Source of the DNA: Hofstenia miamia
Taxonomy: Eukaryota; Xenacoelomorpha; Acoela
NCBI GenBank assembly: GCA_004352715.1
Contig: SCFE01000003.1
Coordinates: 2,760,568-2,824,567 of the forward strand
DNA length: 64,000 bases
Direction: 5' to 3'
In this document: piece after piece, positions 35,401 to 42,570 of the stretch
Layout: each line of letters opens with the position of its first letter
Position numbering within the stretch: position 1 is the first letter of the stretch
Notes under the pieces: model-generated
What the model was told of the DNA's origin: nothing
Databases searched by the model: none
The model's input: only the letters and a program-made list of their open reading frames with translations
Translations under genes and position numbers: made by a program

Positions 35401-37774
35401 ACCGGAAAAAAAAAACGCTCATATTGTATTTGATGAAGCCGACTACCAGGGATCTAAATATTATGTCGTACTTTTGGGTGTACTCGATTCAACTAGTGTT
35501 AACAAGCCATATTATATTTGATTGACACTCAAGTTTCGGAAGCTTGTCCCAATCAGCATACGGTCCAAGAAACTATCATCAAAGCAATAACGAATTTTTT
35601 ACAAGGTACATTTTTTTTTAGTTTTTTCTAAGTTTTTTCAAGGTGAAAGAGTTCCTGAAGTTTAAACTACGTCGGACTGATGGAGCAAGCTACAATACAG
35701 CCGCGACGCGTACCCTAAAAGCGACCTTGTACACTTCACTTGCTACACTCACATGGTTGCACATTTATCTGCAAAAATTGTCGAGACGGAAAAAACTGTG
35801 AATTCGTTAGAAGAATGTGAAGAAAGTGTTCGATAAAAGTCGAAGACAACTTGAATGGTACAAATTTGAAGGTGAACGCAGTGCATTTCCAATTCCAGTA
35901 CTCACACGTTGGGGAACTTGGTTGGTTGTTGAGTTATCTGAAACTGGGAATGGAGTGGCTGTAGACTTGCTTAAAAAAGCTGAAGATCTCATCGCAAAAA
36001 ACGAAGAACTACGGGAGATCAACAGAATAGCACGCGGAGATAGTATTACTGACCCTTCTTTGATAGGAATTTGTTCATTTGCTCGATGTGCCTCTGTCGA
36101 AGTGGAACGGTTTTTTTCTATTCTTCATTCGTTCATCAATCACAGACATCATATTGGCGAGGAAACTGTATTCAAACTCATGTTTGTGAAATACAATTGC
36201 AAACTTCTGTAAGAATTAAGTTTTACCTAAAACCCCTTTTTCTACATAATTCGAGTCTGGTCTGCCTAAAAAGGCTGCCTACTAATTTGAAGATTTTCTG
36301 ACCAAATTTTCGTTTCCTGATTATCAGTAATGTCAATATAATTTTCTATGCAATGACTGAAACCGATTTCTATTATTATAGTTGTGTTAAATTATATTGA
36401 AACATTTAATAGAATGACTATATGCAAACAATTTGAGATCATTTGGAAAACACGCTTGCCGAGAGGATAAAAATTTAAAATTTGGAAAATCAACTATTAT
36501 GATTTAAAAGTAAATTCAAACTTAGAAAGATATATACTAAGAAAATTGCAACATAACATTAAGGGTATCTTAGGGAGCATCAAAATTCTAAGGGCAATTT
36601 AAAAAAGATAAAGCAACATTATATCTACTGAAAAAACCTATTAGAGCAATTTATATAATTTTTTCGTTTAAGCTTGTTTTTGAAAAGTAAACATCTCAAA
36701 AATATCAACATTTTGAAAATTTGCAAATTTTTGAAAGGGCTAAGCCATTAAAATGCATAATTGGAAGCAGGCCAGATATTATCTACTTATCAGTACATAA
36801 TCCAAATTGTACTATTTTCAAGGTAAGTGACATATGGCTGTTACATATTAAATCTATACATCTAACTTTATTATAATAAAATAGATGCGGACTTGGTTTT
36901 TTGGTGAAAAGATCTACTCTACTTAAAACTGACATTTTACAACTGAGCTAAAAAAATTCACTATTTAAACTTACACTTAAAGTATCACAGTGGCGATATG
37001 AACATTTCGCTATTCAGGTTATGATAGAACAGAAAAGCCTTTGCCCTATATGCATTATCATTTGTTTAAAGCATAATATCAAACGCAACTAGAATATGCA
37101 GGCTTTCTACAAACTGCCCTTATTTTATAGTAGAATTATTAACATCAACAAAAGAACATGCATTTGTTAATTTAAATACAATCAATATCAATTAGTAAAT
37201 TTAATCCACTGAAATGGGCTCAATCAAATTTCTTCTACTTCATCTATGAAGGTATAAGTTTGGTAAAGTTTCAATATACTTATCCGGCTACATGTTTGTA
37301 TTGGTTCGGAACAGGCTCGGTTCTAGAAAATTTCAAACGGGCAGCGGTTCAATTTTTTTTGAAAAAACGACTATTTATTTGCAAGTTATACAAAATCTAA
37401 TTATATTTTGTAAAAAGTGAAATGATTGATGAGGTTCTTCACAAAAACCTTAAGGTTTATATTTATACACATGAAAACTAGTTTTTCTAAGACGACTTTT
37501 ATTCATTGTAGAGGAGGAAATTTTTGAAGACGAGGGTTTTTACCTTATGAAATATCGCTAAAAAATTATTTTCTATTACAATATTCACATAGAAAATCGC
37601 AATTTTATATAGTGCATATAGGTTTTGAAAAAGGGGGATATTGTTACCCAGTTATTGGTTATTATACTGGAATTAATTAAAAATTACCACAGTCCAATAA
37701 GAAACAGCCGGGTATTTTTCTTCTTTTTTCAAAAGATTTTCGGTTGGAGCTGCTCCATTCCTATAAACAGACAT
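11322..37774 (-). CDS. ABCB (P-glycoprotein-type) transporter, N-terminal half of gene
   Basis: ATP-driven efflux pump of the plasma membrane, full-transporter ABCB family. Eight exons, 1083 coding bases in total, join in consistent phase from an ATG at 37774 to 11322. They encode a 29-residue cytosolic start and one complete six-helix membrane domain. Landmarks in order: KKEEKYPAVSYW (like KKEKKPTVS of ABCB1), helix 1 LFFFLGIFFAILHGS, an NIS glycosylation site in the first outer loop, helix 2, RREFFQKLLRQDIGWFD (coupling helix), GFIVAFIYGFKMALL, AEAGGIAQQALGSMRTVIAFEG, helix 5 and GSMSLGQIVPL in helix 6. Two exon lengths (172 and 125) equal those I recall for vertebrate ABCB1. Both nucleotide-binding domains and the second membrane domain should lie further left; none is visible in 1-11321. 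Either a long intron follows or the gene is truncated. Confidence 0.85.
11475..12147. other. ABCB intron
   Basis: AT-rich intron with a TA microsatellite at about 11562-11587. A short plus-strand frame at 11675-11875 is not recognised. I see no repeat boundaries. Confidence 0.6.
12148..12280 (-). CDS. ABCB exon: helix 5
   Basis: 133 bases: YDKLLKVSERAEFLNTSMSG then GFFFLVMFSTYGAAFYLGPQQ. Acceptor ccattttag, donor gtaaat, phase 2 in and phase 0 out. It matches the ABCB1 region 'RYNKNLEEAKR...YALAFWYG'. Confidence 0.9.
12281..13064. other. ABCB intron left of the piggyBac insertion
   Basis: AT-rich, no frame of note. It ends at the TTAA target of the inserted element (13065-13068). Confidence 0.6.
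13069..15446 (-). mobile_element. Complete-looking piggyBac element
   Basis: The element is bounded by TTAA on both sides (13065-13068 and 15447-15450). Perfect 14-bp terminal inverted repeats CCCTTTATCATGCA lie at 13069 and, inverted, at 15446. A further internal copy of TGCATGATAAAGGG occurs near 15398, as is common for piggyBac ends. Length 2378 bp with a single uninterrupted transposase. It lies in an ABCB intron in the same orientation as the host gene. Intact ends and an intact gene suggest recent insertion and possible mobility. Confidence 0.9.
13252..15114 (-). CDS. piggyBac transposase, full length
   Basis: 620 residues with no stop or frameshift; the usual size for the family is about 550-650. 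The N-terminus is acidic and serine/proline-rich (residues 1-145; SDEGELSDDEDF). The DDE core has aspartates at about 288 (LSVDEAMVGYKGR), 368 (FVYFDNYF) and 477 (IGMGGVDLSD), with KWWHRLF after it. The C-terminal zinc domain is CRYC...CCKTC...PLCVVPCFQLHH. ATG at 15114 is chosen; a second ATG (residue 3) follows at once. It lies wholly within the element's terminal repeats, so it should mobilise this element and relatives at TTAA. It could be active; sequence alone cannot show expression. Confidence 0.93.
   Translation of the reverse strand: MPMAKLTPNQVLSMIESDGDWATSDEGELSDDEDFSNTLANSLDRAQASSNTISTLPFESETVSDDDSPPNLPSSLNSPCMSVSPTGSPSRTTSAVPTDVLQSTPVTSSSSSMSVGPRTISTVPTAVAFQPPPFTSKTGPSSNLDSHATPLDFFQLIFDDQVFQLIVEQTYLYAAQNPPSARYPWVDTNKSEMKSFLGIIIAMGFHSLPQTEDYWSSDPLLKVPGIVDGMPINRFKLLLRCLHLNDNTTMKPRGDPGHDKLHKIRPLLTMARENFMREYHPSRQLSVDEAMVGYKGRSSLKQYVPMKPTKRGYKVWCLCDATNGYMCNFEVYTGAGSVDTRSHGGLGPFVVLNLVEPYKNLVHFVYFDNYFSTVDLASRLLECNTYSCGTARSNRKKFPNTLKNLKLDRGASKSELVENDTVNCISWQDKKLVHFIDTISDPNEVTQVSRKNKDGTRVLVDCPQAVKRYNIGMGGVDLSDAKRKVYSCSRKAKKWWHRLFYFILDVCIVNTHIIQSETPHQPKLKQKQFRLELVRELLSSYNSRKHHKRGRSSSEPSPSLLLSENHYPDKLSKPLQCRYCALTKERRRTSFCCKTCNSSDPVPLCVVPCFQLHHTKGTNE
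15505..16145. repeat. GC-rich island of unknown repeat origin in an ABCB intron
   Basis: About 640 bp that is clearly more GC-rich than its surroundings (for example GGGGGCGGTGACGGTGATG and GGCCTAGGCCAGCATTTGC). The minus strand has one 89-codon frame (15840-16109) that I do not recognise. The composition suggests the 5' region of a non-LTR retrotransposon or another inserted repeat. No boundaries, poly(A) or target duplication are visible. Confidence 0.4.
16230..16354 (-). CDS. ABCB exon: intracellular loop 2
   Basis: 125 bases. The acceptor is ttattttttag, giving FSIKNVKRRQTNYAEAGGIA and on through SMRTVIAFEGMQKEAQK. A nearer AG (cggcag) would drop about ten residues, so the upstream one is preferred on alignment length. 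Donor gtatgc, phase 2 out. Confidence 0.85.
16797..16968 (-). CDS. ABCB exon: helices 3 and 4
   Basis: 172 bases. DIDSVRDGVSDKI matches the ABCB 'DDVSKINEGIGDKI' segment, followed by helix 3 (GGFIVAFIYG) and helix 4 (LLMAVGMPFLAVAG). Acceptor ttgtatcttttag, donor gtaagt, phase 2 in and phase 0 out. Confidence 0.9.
16969..18154. other. ABCB intron without recognisable gene
   Basis: AT-rich. A short tandem-like motif near 17215-17265 (GGTGGCCTTCTATTACAGG then GGTGGCCTTCAATTACAGG) is probably part of an old repeat. Nothing else is supported. Confidence 0.5.
18155..18810. mobile_element. Non-autonomous hAT-like element
   Basis: Terminal repeats: CAGGGCCTTGCGAGT at the left and, inverted, TAGGGCCCTGCGAGT at the right (13 of 15 match). 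Subterminal CCCGACCCTACTCG motifs occur near both ends. The ends are flanked by near-direct repeats of CATATCC (7 bases, one more possible mismatch), roughly the 8-bp duplication expected for hAT. About 655 bp with no coding capacity. Confidence 0.65.
18971..19379. mobile_element. Foldback/MITE-like element
   Basis: The left end ACACTTTTTTTATAAGAAC and the inverted right end GCACTTTTTTTATAAGAAC match almost perfectly. The interior is rich in repeated AAGAACAATTTAAG and GAGGCTCAAA motifs. About 409 bp, non-coding. The target-site duplication is unclear. Confidence 0.5.
19380..21008. other. ABCB intron
   Basis: AT-rich; no gene. A weak inverted pair (CTTCCGCGAAAA near 20394 and GCGTTTCCGCGGAAG near 20560) could mark a small decayed element. 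Confidence 0.45.
21009..21142 (-). CDS. ABCB exon: intracellular loop 1
   Basis: 134 bases: LMCSTTAGEGIVYNLRREFF, then QKLLRQDIGWFD, the classic ABCB coupling-helix motif, then CGKLVARNA. Acceptor ttattttag; donor gtattt; ends in phase 2. The intron before it spans about 12 kb and holds the satellite array and several transposons. Confidence 0.9.
21143..24270. other. ABCB intron left of the satellite array
   Basis: Mostly AT-rich with no recognisable coding region. A piece at about 22554-22600 (CAGGGCCGTGACCAGAGAGG) looks like a hAT-type terminus or SINE scrap without a partner. Inverted ATCGATT-type motifs occur at 22200-22500. Confidence 0.45.
24271..27909. repeat. 173-bp satellite array, 21 units
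   Basis: Nineteen consecutive units repeat at exactly 173 bp from 24271 to 27557 and appear identical. Unit 20 (27558-27737) is 180 bp, with a 7-bp insertion (ATCGATG). Unit 21 (27738-27909) is 172 bp, with a 12-bp deletion and an 11-bp duplication (GTAGAGATGAC). Every unit carries a 73-codon open frame on the minus strand, a by-product of composition. The last 35 bases or so of each unit read, on the plus strand, RVVLKLTQSLI, a piece of piggyBac transposase. The array lies in the 12-kb ABCB intron. Confidence 0.97.
27870..28025 (+). pseudogene. piggyBac transposase fragment joined to the satellite
   Basis: From the end of the last satellite unit the plus frame reads RVVLKLTQSLIGRGRHIIAV, then NFFISFLFTRSLLG and LTYTETIRKNK. 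The intact transposase at 3954 has RVVLDLTDPITNSGRNIVGD, NFFSSLHLVQSL and LTYLGTIRKNK at the same place. The second catalytic aspartate is replaced by valine (AVNFF for GDNFF), so the fragment is dead. No other transposase domain is present; it runs straight into hAT-derived sequence. Confidence 0.8.
28060..28570 (+). pseudogene. hAT transposase remnant, first part
   Basis: Reads FFTIIVAETTDMGSQEHVSW, then GQGYDGAANKSG, and after a frameshift KIQKDYPPAIYMRCVSECLN and LLETRWVED. These are the E-T-T-D, GQGYDGAA and TRWVER blocks of DUF4371-type hAT transposases. Several frameshifts and a missing segment between the first two blocks make it a pseudogene. Confidence 0.7.
28571..29265. other. Sequence inserted between two hAT remnants
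   Basis: Non-coding. The ends near 28936 (TAGTGGCTAGAATACGCACC) and 29235 (inverted ACTAATACAGCTCCGTGCC) are weakly inverted, and GCCACGCCACGCC and CGCCGTCGCCACGC runs lie just inside. Possibly a small hAT-type MITE that split the older transposase. Weak evidence. Confidence 0.3.
29266..29990 (+). pseudogene. hAT transposase remnant, second part, and attached debris
   Basis: ALQDPQMELSRTI, HIGIIKPVLQDSRN and DALEIVGKLTID follow the helical region of DUF4371-type hAT transposases after the TRWVER block, so it is probably the same old element as 28060-28570. Further on, 29737-29922 reads PRENNEVNYIMKKLNQFDSI and ALQNEDLDLPEAR, which resembles the pre-dimerisation region of hAT-like transposases. 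Stops and frameshifts throughout. Confidence 0.5.
31280..32211 (+). CDS. Tc1/mariner transposase, middle missing
   Basis: The N-terminal piece METLEQLENAFATSQISRST and YFRKLKKIRQGESLK looks like the DNA-binding helix-turn-helix. After the gap, SPADLSPIENVWQILKIDV carries the last catalytic glutamate in the conserved P-I-E-N block, and the C-terminal tail ends in RKQIRL. No stop is seen in the sequenced parts. Whether the gap-spanning frame is continuous is unknown. ATG at 31280 is preferred over 31241 because it starts the conserved-looking helix. Close terminal repeats suggest a fairly young copy. Confidence 0.7.
31386..31993. other. Assembly gap (608 N)
   Basis: Unlike the other gaps this one is not 1000 bases, so its length is probably an estimate. 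It falls inside the Tc1/mariner transposase, where highly similar copies elsewhere in the genome may have blocked assembly. Confidence 0.99.
32829..33330. other. ABCB intron
   Basis: AT-rich, no recognisable feature between the hAT duplication and the helix-2 exon. Confidence 0.6.
33331..33425 (-). CDS. ABCB exon: helix 2
   Basis: 95 bases reading KMLEKFMDRNDDLCLQLVYI and on to FGYMQ, ending before gtgggt in phase 0. It starts after tcgtttag and restores the phase-1 split codon from the previous exon. Confidence 0.85.
33426..34265. other. ABCB intron
   Basis: About 840 bp, AT-rich, with no repeat or frame worth noting. Confidence 0.6.
34266..34449 (-). CDS. ABCB exon: helix 1 and first outer loop
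   Basis: Acceptor ttagtttag then FKFGGKQSLLFFFLG, helix 1, FANIMSGLIG, and a loop with an N-I-S sequon. It ends in phase 1 (GAAG before gtttca). The next exon's first two bases complete a glycine codon. Confidence 0.85.
34775..36285 (+). mobile_element. Internally deleted BED-finger hAT element
   Basis: The ends start TAGGTGCTGCC (left) and, inverted, TAGGCAGCCTT (right), a loose inverted match; no clear target duplication. Inside is a hAT transposase with a deleted middle. It lies in the intron between the start exon and helix-1 exon of ABCB, in the opposite orientation to the host gene. Confidence 0.45.
34995..36212 (+). pseudogene. hAT transposase with BED-like zinc finger, deleted core
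   Basis: 34995-35279 encodes MASINTQRDCVREYTFLKVL and a zinc-finger pattern CNQC...VVQHIQGKTHQKN. Between 35280 and 35640 broken frames read TFLEKGFGRALPSDCTLAAF and VVLLGVLDSTSVNKPYYI, as in hAT transposases. 35817-36212 gives PIPVLTRWGTWLVV and ASVEVERFFSILHSFINHRH, the C-terminal dimerisation block. Most of the RNase H-like core is missing and stops intervene. Non-functional. Confidence 0.65.
36286..37687. other. ABCB first intron, AT-rich
   Basis: No gene or repeat seen with confidence. Confidence 0.55.
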
Positions 37775-37821
37775 GATAAATTGATATGACAATGGAATGG
37801 AACTATTTAATCCAATTGCTC
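37688..37821 (-). CDS. ABCB exon with the start codon
   Basis: ATG at 37774-37772 begins MSVYRNGAAPTENLLKKEEK and the coding part ends at 37688 before gtaatt, in phase 0. A TTTATCAG acceptor at 37822-37823 suggests a 5' UTR intron upstream. The start is supported by the N-terminal length and by KKEEKYPAVSYW aligning with the ABCB1 segment just before helix 1; the frame is open upstream to the acceptor, so the start is probable, not certain. Confidence 0.7.
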
Positions 37822-40600
37822 CTGATAAAATAAAGATCAAAGGCGGACGATAAAAGCAACAACGGCAAAAGAAATTCTCCGTTCATATAATGTTGATTAT
37901 TAAATAAGCACTACTTTAAAGTCCTATATATAAACGGAATGCAACATGGATGATGTATTATCAGCTATAAAATACATTTTTACCATGCCTTCTATCAGAG
38001 ATTGGTAAAAATTGCATTATAAAAAATTACCAATGAAAATGATTTTTAAATTTAAACGTATAGAAAGTAATTAACATTTGCAATTATTCTCAATTTTAAT
38101 AGTATTTTAAATTCAGCCTTGTATGAAAAGGATGTCTGCCTCTGCTTTCTGGAATTTCTGTCACTATCATATCATCAAAACTATAACAATGAGTTAGTGG
38201 CAAAGTTTTGTGATCGAGTGTCAATATCTTTGTTGTTAATACAAAGATGCTTAAAAATGTAAATCCATTTATTCTCTAGTAGCTGAGTTTTCAAAATGTA
38301 CCTGTAAGTTTCAAAATCTTCACAATTTTAAAATATGTTGGAGACATCACAAAGCTTGCTGTTTCTATCTCTCTCAATAATCAATTAGGTCTGCTCAACA
38401 ATGCTGATGATTGAATAATACTTGAAAACAATGCTTCTTATTAATTGCTACTTAGATAAGAAATTTTGGAAATGGTATGATTGAAATGCAGTTAGGACAT
38501 TTGCGCACTGATAATTTCTAACTAACGCCGCTATCAAAATCACTTCTAGAAATGGACTAAGTCATCTTTAACTCAATTTTCAAAATCATTGCATTTAGGA
38601 CATTTAAATACTGGGACAGCGACGTGGCGATGATAGTCACAGAGTCTGCAAAATGCATTCACTGTTAGTTGAATTGTCAAACATGCTATAGGAACATGTC
38701 CCAGAGTTTTATTTAAGGGAATAAATTATAAAGCCAATATTAATACCGCTTATATTTACAATATTTAACAAAGTAATTTTAATATTATTGCACTGGATAC
38801 AATTATTTAAAATTTTTAAAATATAATTTTAACATTAAATAACATAGGAAAAATTAAATAACGTGTTGATGTGTAAATGATCAAAGTTGGTTCTTTACCC
38901 GTCAAATTTTTATTTTTGGAATTTTTCATAATTTGATTTGAAACTTTGGAAAATATCTAAAATGTTGAAAATTTTATTTCAAAATTTGAATTTGATTTGA
39001 AAGCCTAGGGTAGTATGCTTTTTAAATGTCGACAACACGAAAGCTAAGCGCATTCAGAAAACCTAATTTGTTTAAGACCCGGTAGTTCTGCATAGATCTG
39101 GACCAATAAATTGCAATTACACAATTTATGTGTTTGTTTAACGAAATAGATAATAAAGCATCAGGCCAATAATTTTCAATTGAATAGCAATAATTTCAAA
39201 TATTTTGTATTATTAACTTTTCATTTCAATATCATATTAAGTTATTAGATTAAAATGTTTTAAAAAAACCATAAAATTGGCATCTACTTATATATAAACA
39301 AATGACATTTAAGACACATCATTTTCAATTCTTAATGTGAATATTGTTATTCTAACACGCGCAGTTTTCTTACAGCTGCAGTATGTAAACTCAAAATTTG
39401 GAAATGCGACTTGTGGGGCTTTCAATGCGCAATTGAGTTATTTTCTGTTAGACGTTATTGTAACAATGCTGTCCTTAGTTTAAAAGAAAATGCCAATAGC
39501 ATTTAAAAGTCTATCTCGTATAAAACAAGAATGTGAATTCAATTTATTGATTCAAGCTGAATTATTTGAGCCAACATTAACGACTTCTCACTCAAGGATT
39601 CTTTCCACAATCAGATTTGCCTCTAATAAACTTAGAAATGATATACCAAACTTTTAGAAACTATACTAGAAAAGTGTCTACTTTGCATCTGGATTCAGAA
39701 TGTAAATTTAAATTGTTTTTGAAGCTTGGTTTAATGGGCTCCACGATTACATTTAAACCTTTGCTTAAATCTACACTAAACGAGGTTATCATTTAATTGG
39801 AAATTCTATAGATACAAGAAAATGCATTAAATGCGAATGGGAAGACATTTTGACTATCTTAAAAAGAAGATGAAAATTAAAATCAAATTTGGTGGTCATG
39901 AACATTCGACAATAGCCAATTGGAAAGTTCTCATTTATAAAGAGAATCAATAGATGGTGCGTGAAACGAATCTTAACCGCTCTCATACTACAAGTGTACA
40001 ATAAGCAGAAAGTTAATACCCTTGCTATTAGACGCAACGCACACAGCAAAATTCACAATTAAACTTTTGGCGAGCATATACGTGCCACTGATGTTAGGAG
40101 AAAACAATAATTCAAATAGAGATTCAATATATACTGCAAATGATTTTAGATTCGATTATATATAGAACCCCACATGCATGGGGGAAGAGACTGAAGTCGC
40201 ATTTATTCTTTTACACCAGAAACAATTGCTTCTTTTTCATTTGGAGTTGATGATGTCATTGCACAGCCCAACATTTACTAAAAACGGGTATTTATAAATA
40301 ACAGTCTGATTCCTTGAAACAAGTTTGGTATACATGGAGGAACGAGTGGGAAAATTATTTCATAACTGTAGAACACCAAAATCACATAAAACTAAGCTGC
40401 AGTTTTGTTCAACATTACAGGATATTTTACTCATCTGTTGGAAATATTATAAAGGAACGACTTCACTGAAACAGGTTTAAGTCACTCTCTAGTGGAAAAA
40501 TAATTCCCACTTACTGATCTATATTTTTCGCTTGTTTCTGCTTTTGTATATTCGAATGGATTTACACAACTATTTCGCATTGTTGATAATCCTTTGAATT
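37822..40600. other. AT-rich region upstream of the ABCB start exon
   Basis: It should hold the ABCB 5' UTR exons and promoter, but none can be placed. On the minus strand, short splice-bounded open stretches occur at about 38110-38180, 38290-38360 and 38575-38646; none joins the ABCB frame or matches a known domain. A patch at 39490-39650 (plus) reads like decayed transposon coding sequence. Confidence 0.4.
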
Positions 40601-41760
40601 TAAAAGTCTTCCTTAGGTGATTAATCAAAAGATGTAAATATGCTTCTGTAAAATTTATTTGAAATGTTGTTTTATGCATGCTGATTTTGGTTTATATGCT
40701 AATTTTTTACAATCCTACTACTATTTTACTAAATAGTGTTTAATATATCAGCCCCTAAAACATTTTGCAAAGTCATCAATGCAGTCAACTCTTTAAATGT
40801 TTCGCATATTTTGAACAACTGTTTACTGCAGCAATAGACTTTGTGGAGATTTCAGTAAATATAGTGGAAAATTTCGAAAGGAATATTGCAAATTTAAATC
40901 CATATAGAAAGCTACCAGAAAGAGGAGTTCCTCAGACACTCAATCAAAGGCTCTTACGCCTCCTCAACCACGTACTTCTGTTTCCAGATAAACTTCTACT
41001 CCAACATATCAGCCGCTCAATGACGTTCAACTTTCTGCAGAATGTAAACAATGTGATGAAGCAGCTGCTCATGACAAACATAAACTCGAATTCCTTAGAA
41101 AACTCTTCAATGTTTACAGCGTTCTCTCCCTAAAAAATCAACAGCTCTTTTCAAAACGCATACATATACTCCTTTCAGCCTCTGCATTTAGATGGAATCC
41201 TACCATTCAATCAACAAGGAACGCTGTGTTCAAATTTATCGGAGTGTCGAAGCTACAGGCCGAGTTTCAATAACATTTTGGTCAATCCACCTTTAGAAAA
41301 ATAGCTTCAGAGGAAAGAGTCGTGTTAGAGGAAAATCTCCAAATACGATAAGCTTACAAATTATTCGGACTTTGATCGGCTTGGTATTTCATCATGCAAT
41401 TCTTTCGATTCCAATTAACTTAGAAGTTTCGTATATTGAACTATCTCCCTCTTTCACTCATGACCCAATACAAACTCAACTCCTGTTCAATTCGATAATC
41501 AACCTCAGTCTCTCTCTCAAAACCTGCTTCATGCTGTCACAACTCCGTAGGCCATTAACATTAAGCTTGGTGACTTCTCATTCACAATTCCCGAATTGGC
41601 AGAAAATAATTTTCGTGCTTCTTCTAGATCACCAGAACGAACAGGCAACAAATCAACATTTCATCTCAGATAAAAACTTGAAATCGGAATCTCTGCAACA
41701 ATTCTACTACAATATCAGCATAAATAACGACTCACAGTATTTGTGATATTCCTTCTGAGT
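40601..41760 (+). pseudogene. Unrecognised coding debris next to a Ty3-like RT remnant
   Basis: At about 41035-41275 the plus strand, over two frames, reads SAECKQCDEAAAHDKHKLEF, LRKLFNVYSVLS and FRWNPTIQSTRNAVFKFIGV. At 41560-41690 there is KLGDFSFTIPELAENNF. These segments have coding-like composition but match nothing I can name. They are broken by frameshifts and lie just upstream of reverse-transcriptase debris, so a gag or accessory region of a decayed retroelement is possible. Confidence 0.3.
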
Positions 41761-41869
41761 CTTCTCCCTACTCTAACCCTAACCATCATCCCTGTTTTCA
41801 TCATTAAATGACTGAAAACATAATTACAATGTGGGAAACATAGATTGTCATCTATTATTCGCTTTACTG

Positions 41870-42570
41870 GTATACTCCAGCCTACAGTAGCTATTATATA
41901 ATTAGACGCTCATTACCATTAGAAGAACTACATGAAGAAGCCATAATAATTTTTCATTTTCGTGCCGGAATTATACAGCCATTTCCCTGATGATAACTAC
42001 AGCAAACCTATGTAATTAATTAATCCAATTCCGTTTTATATGCCGAGTTTCCTAAGCATAACGAGTTACCAAAAACACCTGCTGAACCATGCCACTATAA
42101 AATTGGATCTTAAACATGCAATCTATAGCATTCCGGTTGCTATCAAAAATCAATAAAAAACTGTCTTCATCGTCCATAATGGACTTAAATATCAATACAC
42201 ACGGGTCTTAGTTAATCTGCCTAACATTATCTTGTACATGGATATAAGCAGTCAGAAAATATTGCTCTTCTTCAAGGTCACACACTATTGATCATTTTCA
42301 CTGTATTTTATGGACGTCTTTGGAATATAATTTCTACTTGGCCGATACAAGTTTATTCTATTGGAATTCGTATACTTAAAGAAAATGTATCGTATGAATT
42401 TTCTTGGAAAAAAAGGAAAGTTCTTAACTTTATAGCTGAAATTCGTTTACGTGTGATCTCCAAAAATCGACAAAACATTTTGGATTATCTCGCCTTCTGG
42501 CCACCCAGGAGAACTTACAATATACTTCGTCGTTGTACACTATGGAATATACTCGTCATATCACTGTAGA
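41870..42570 (+). pseudogene. Decayed Ty3-like reverse transcriptase
   Basis: Pieces in order: LPLEELHEEAIIIFHFRAGI followed by IQPF (the 'EEI..LL.aGIIqpS' entry segment), TIKLDLKHAIYSIPVAIKNQ and FIVHNGLKYQYTRVL (the first RT blocks with the catalytic-region K-L-D-L-K), then 42288-42569 with RVISKNRQNILDYLAFWPPR and RRCTLWN (like 'vspdp.Ki.ai.d.P.P....LRrFLGl'). The YxDD block is not readable. Stops and frameshifts abound. Confidence 0.45.

Noticed and set aside
38110-38660. Three splice-bounded open stretches on the minus strand, one with a zinc-finger-like CPKC
   Set aside because: Their frames do not join each other or the ABCB start exon, and none matches a family I know. Chance is likely in AT-rich DNA.
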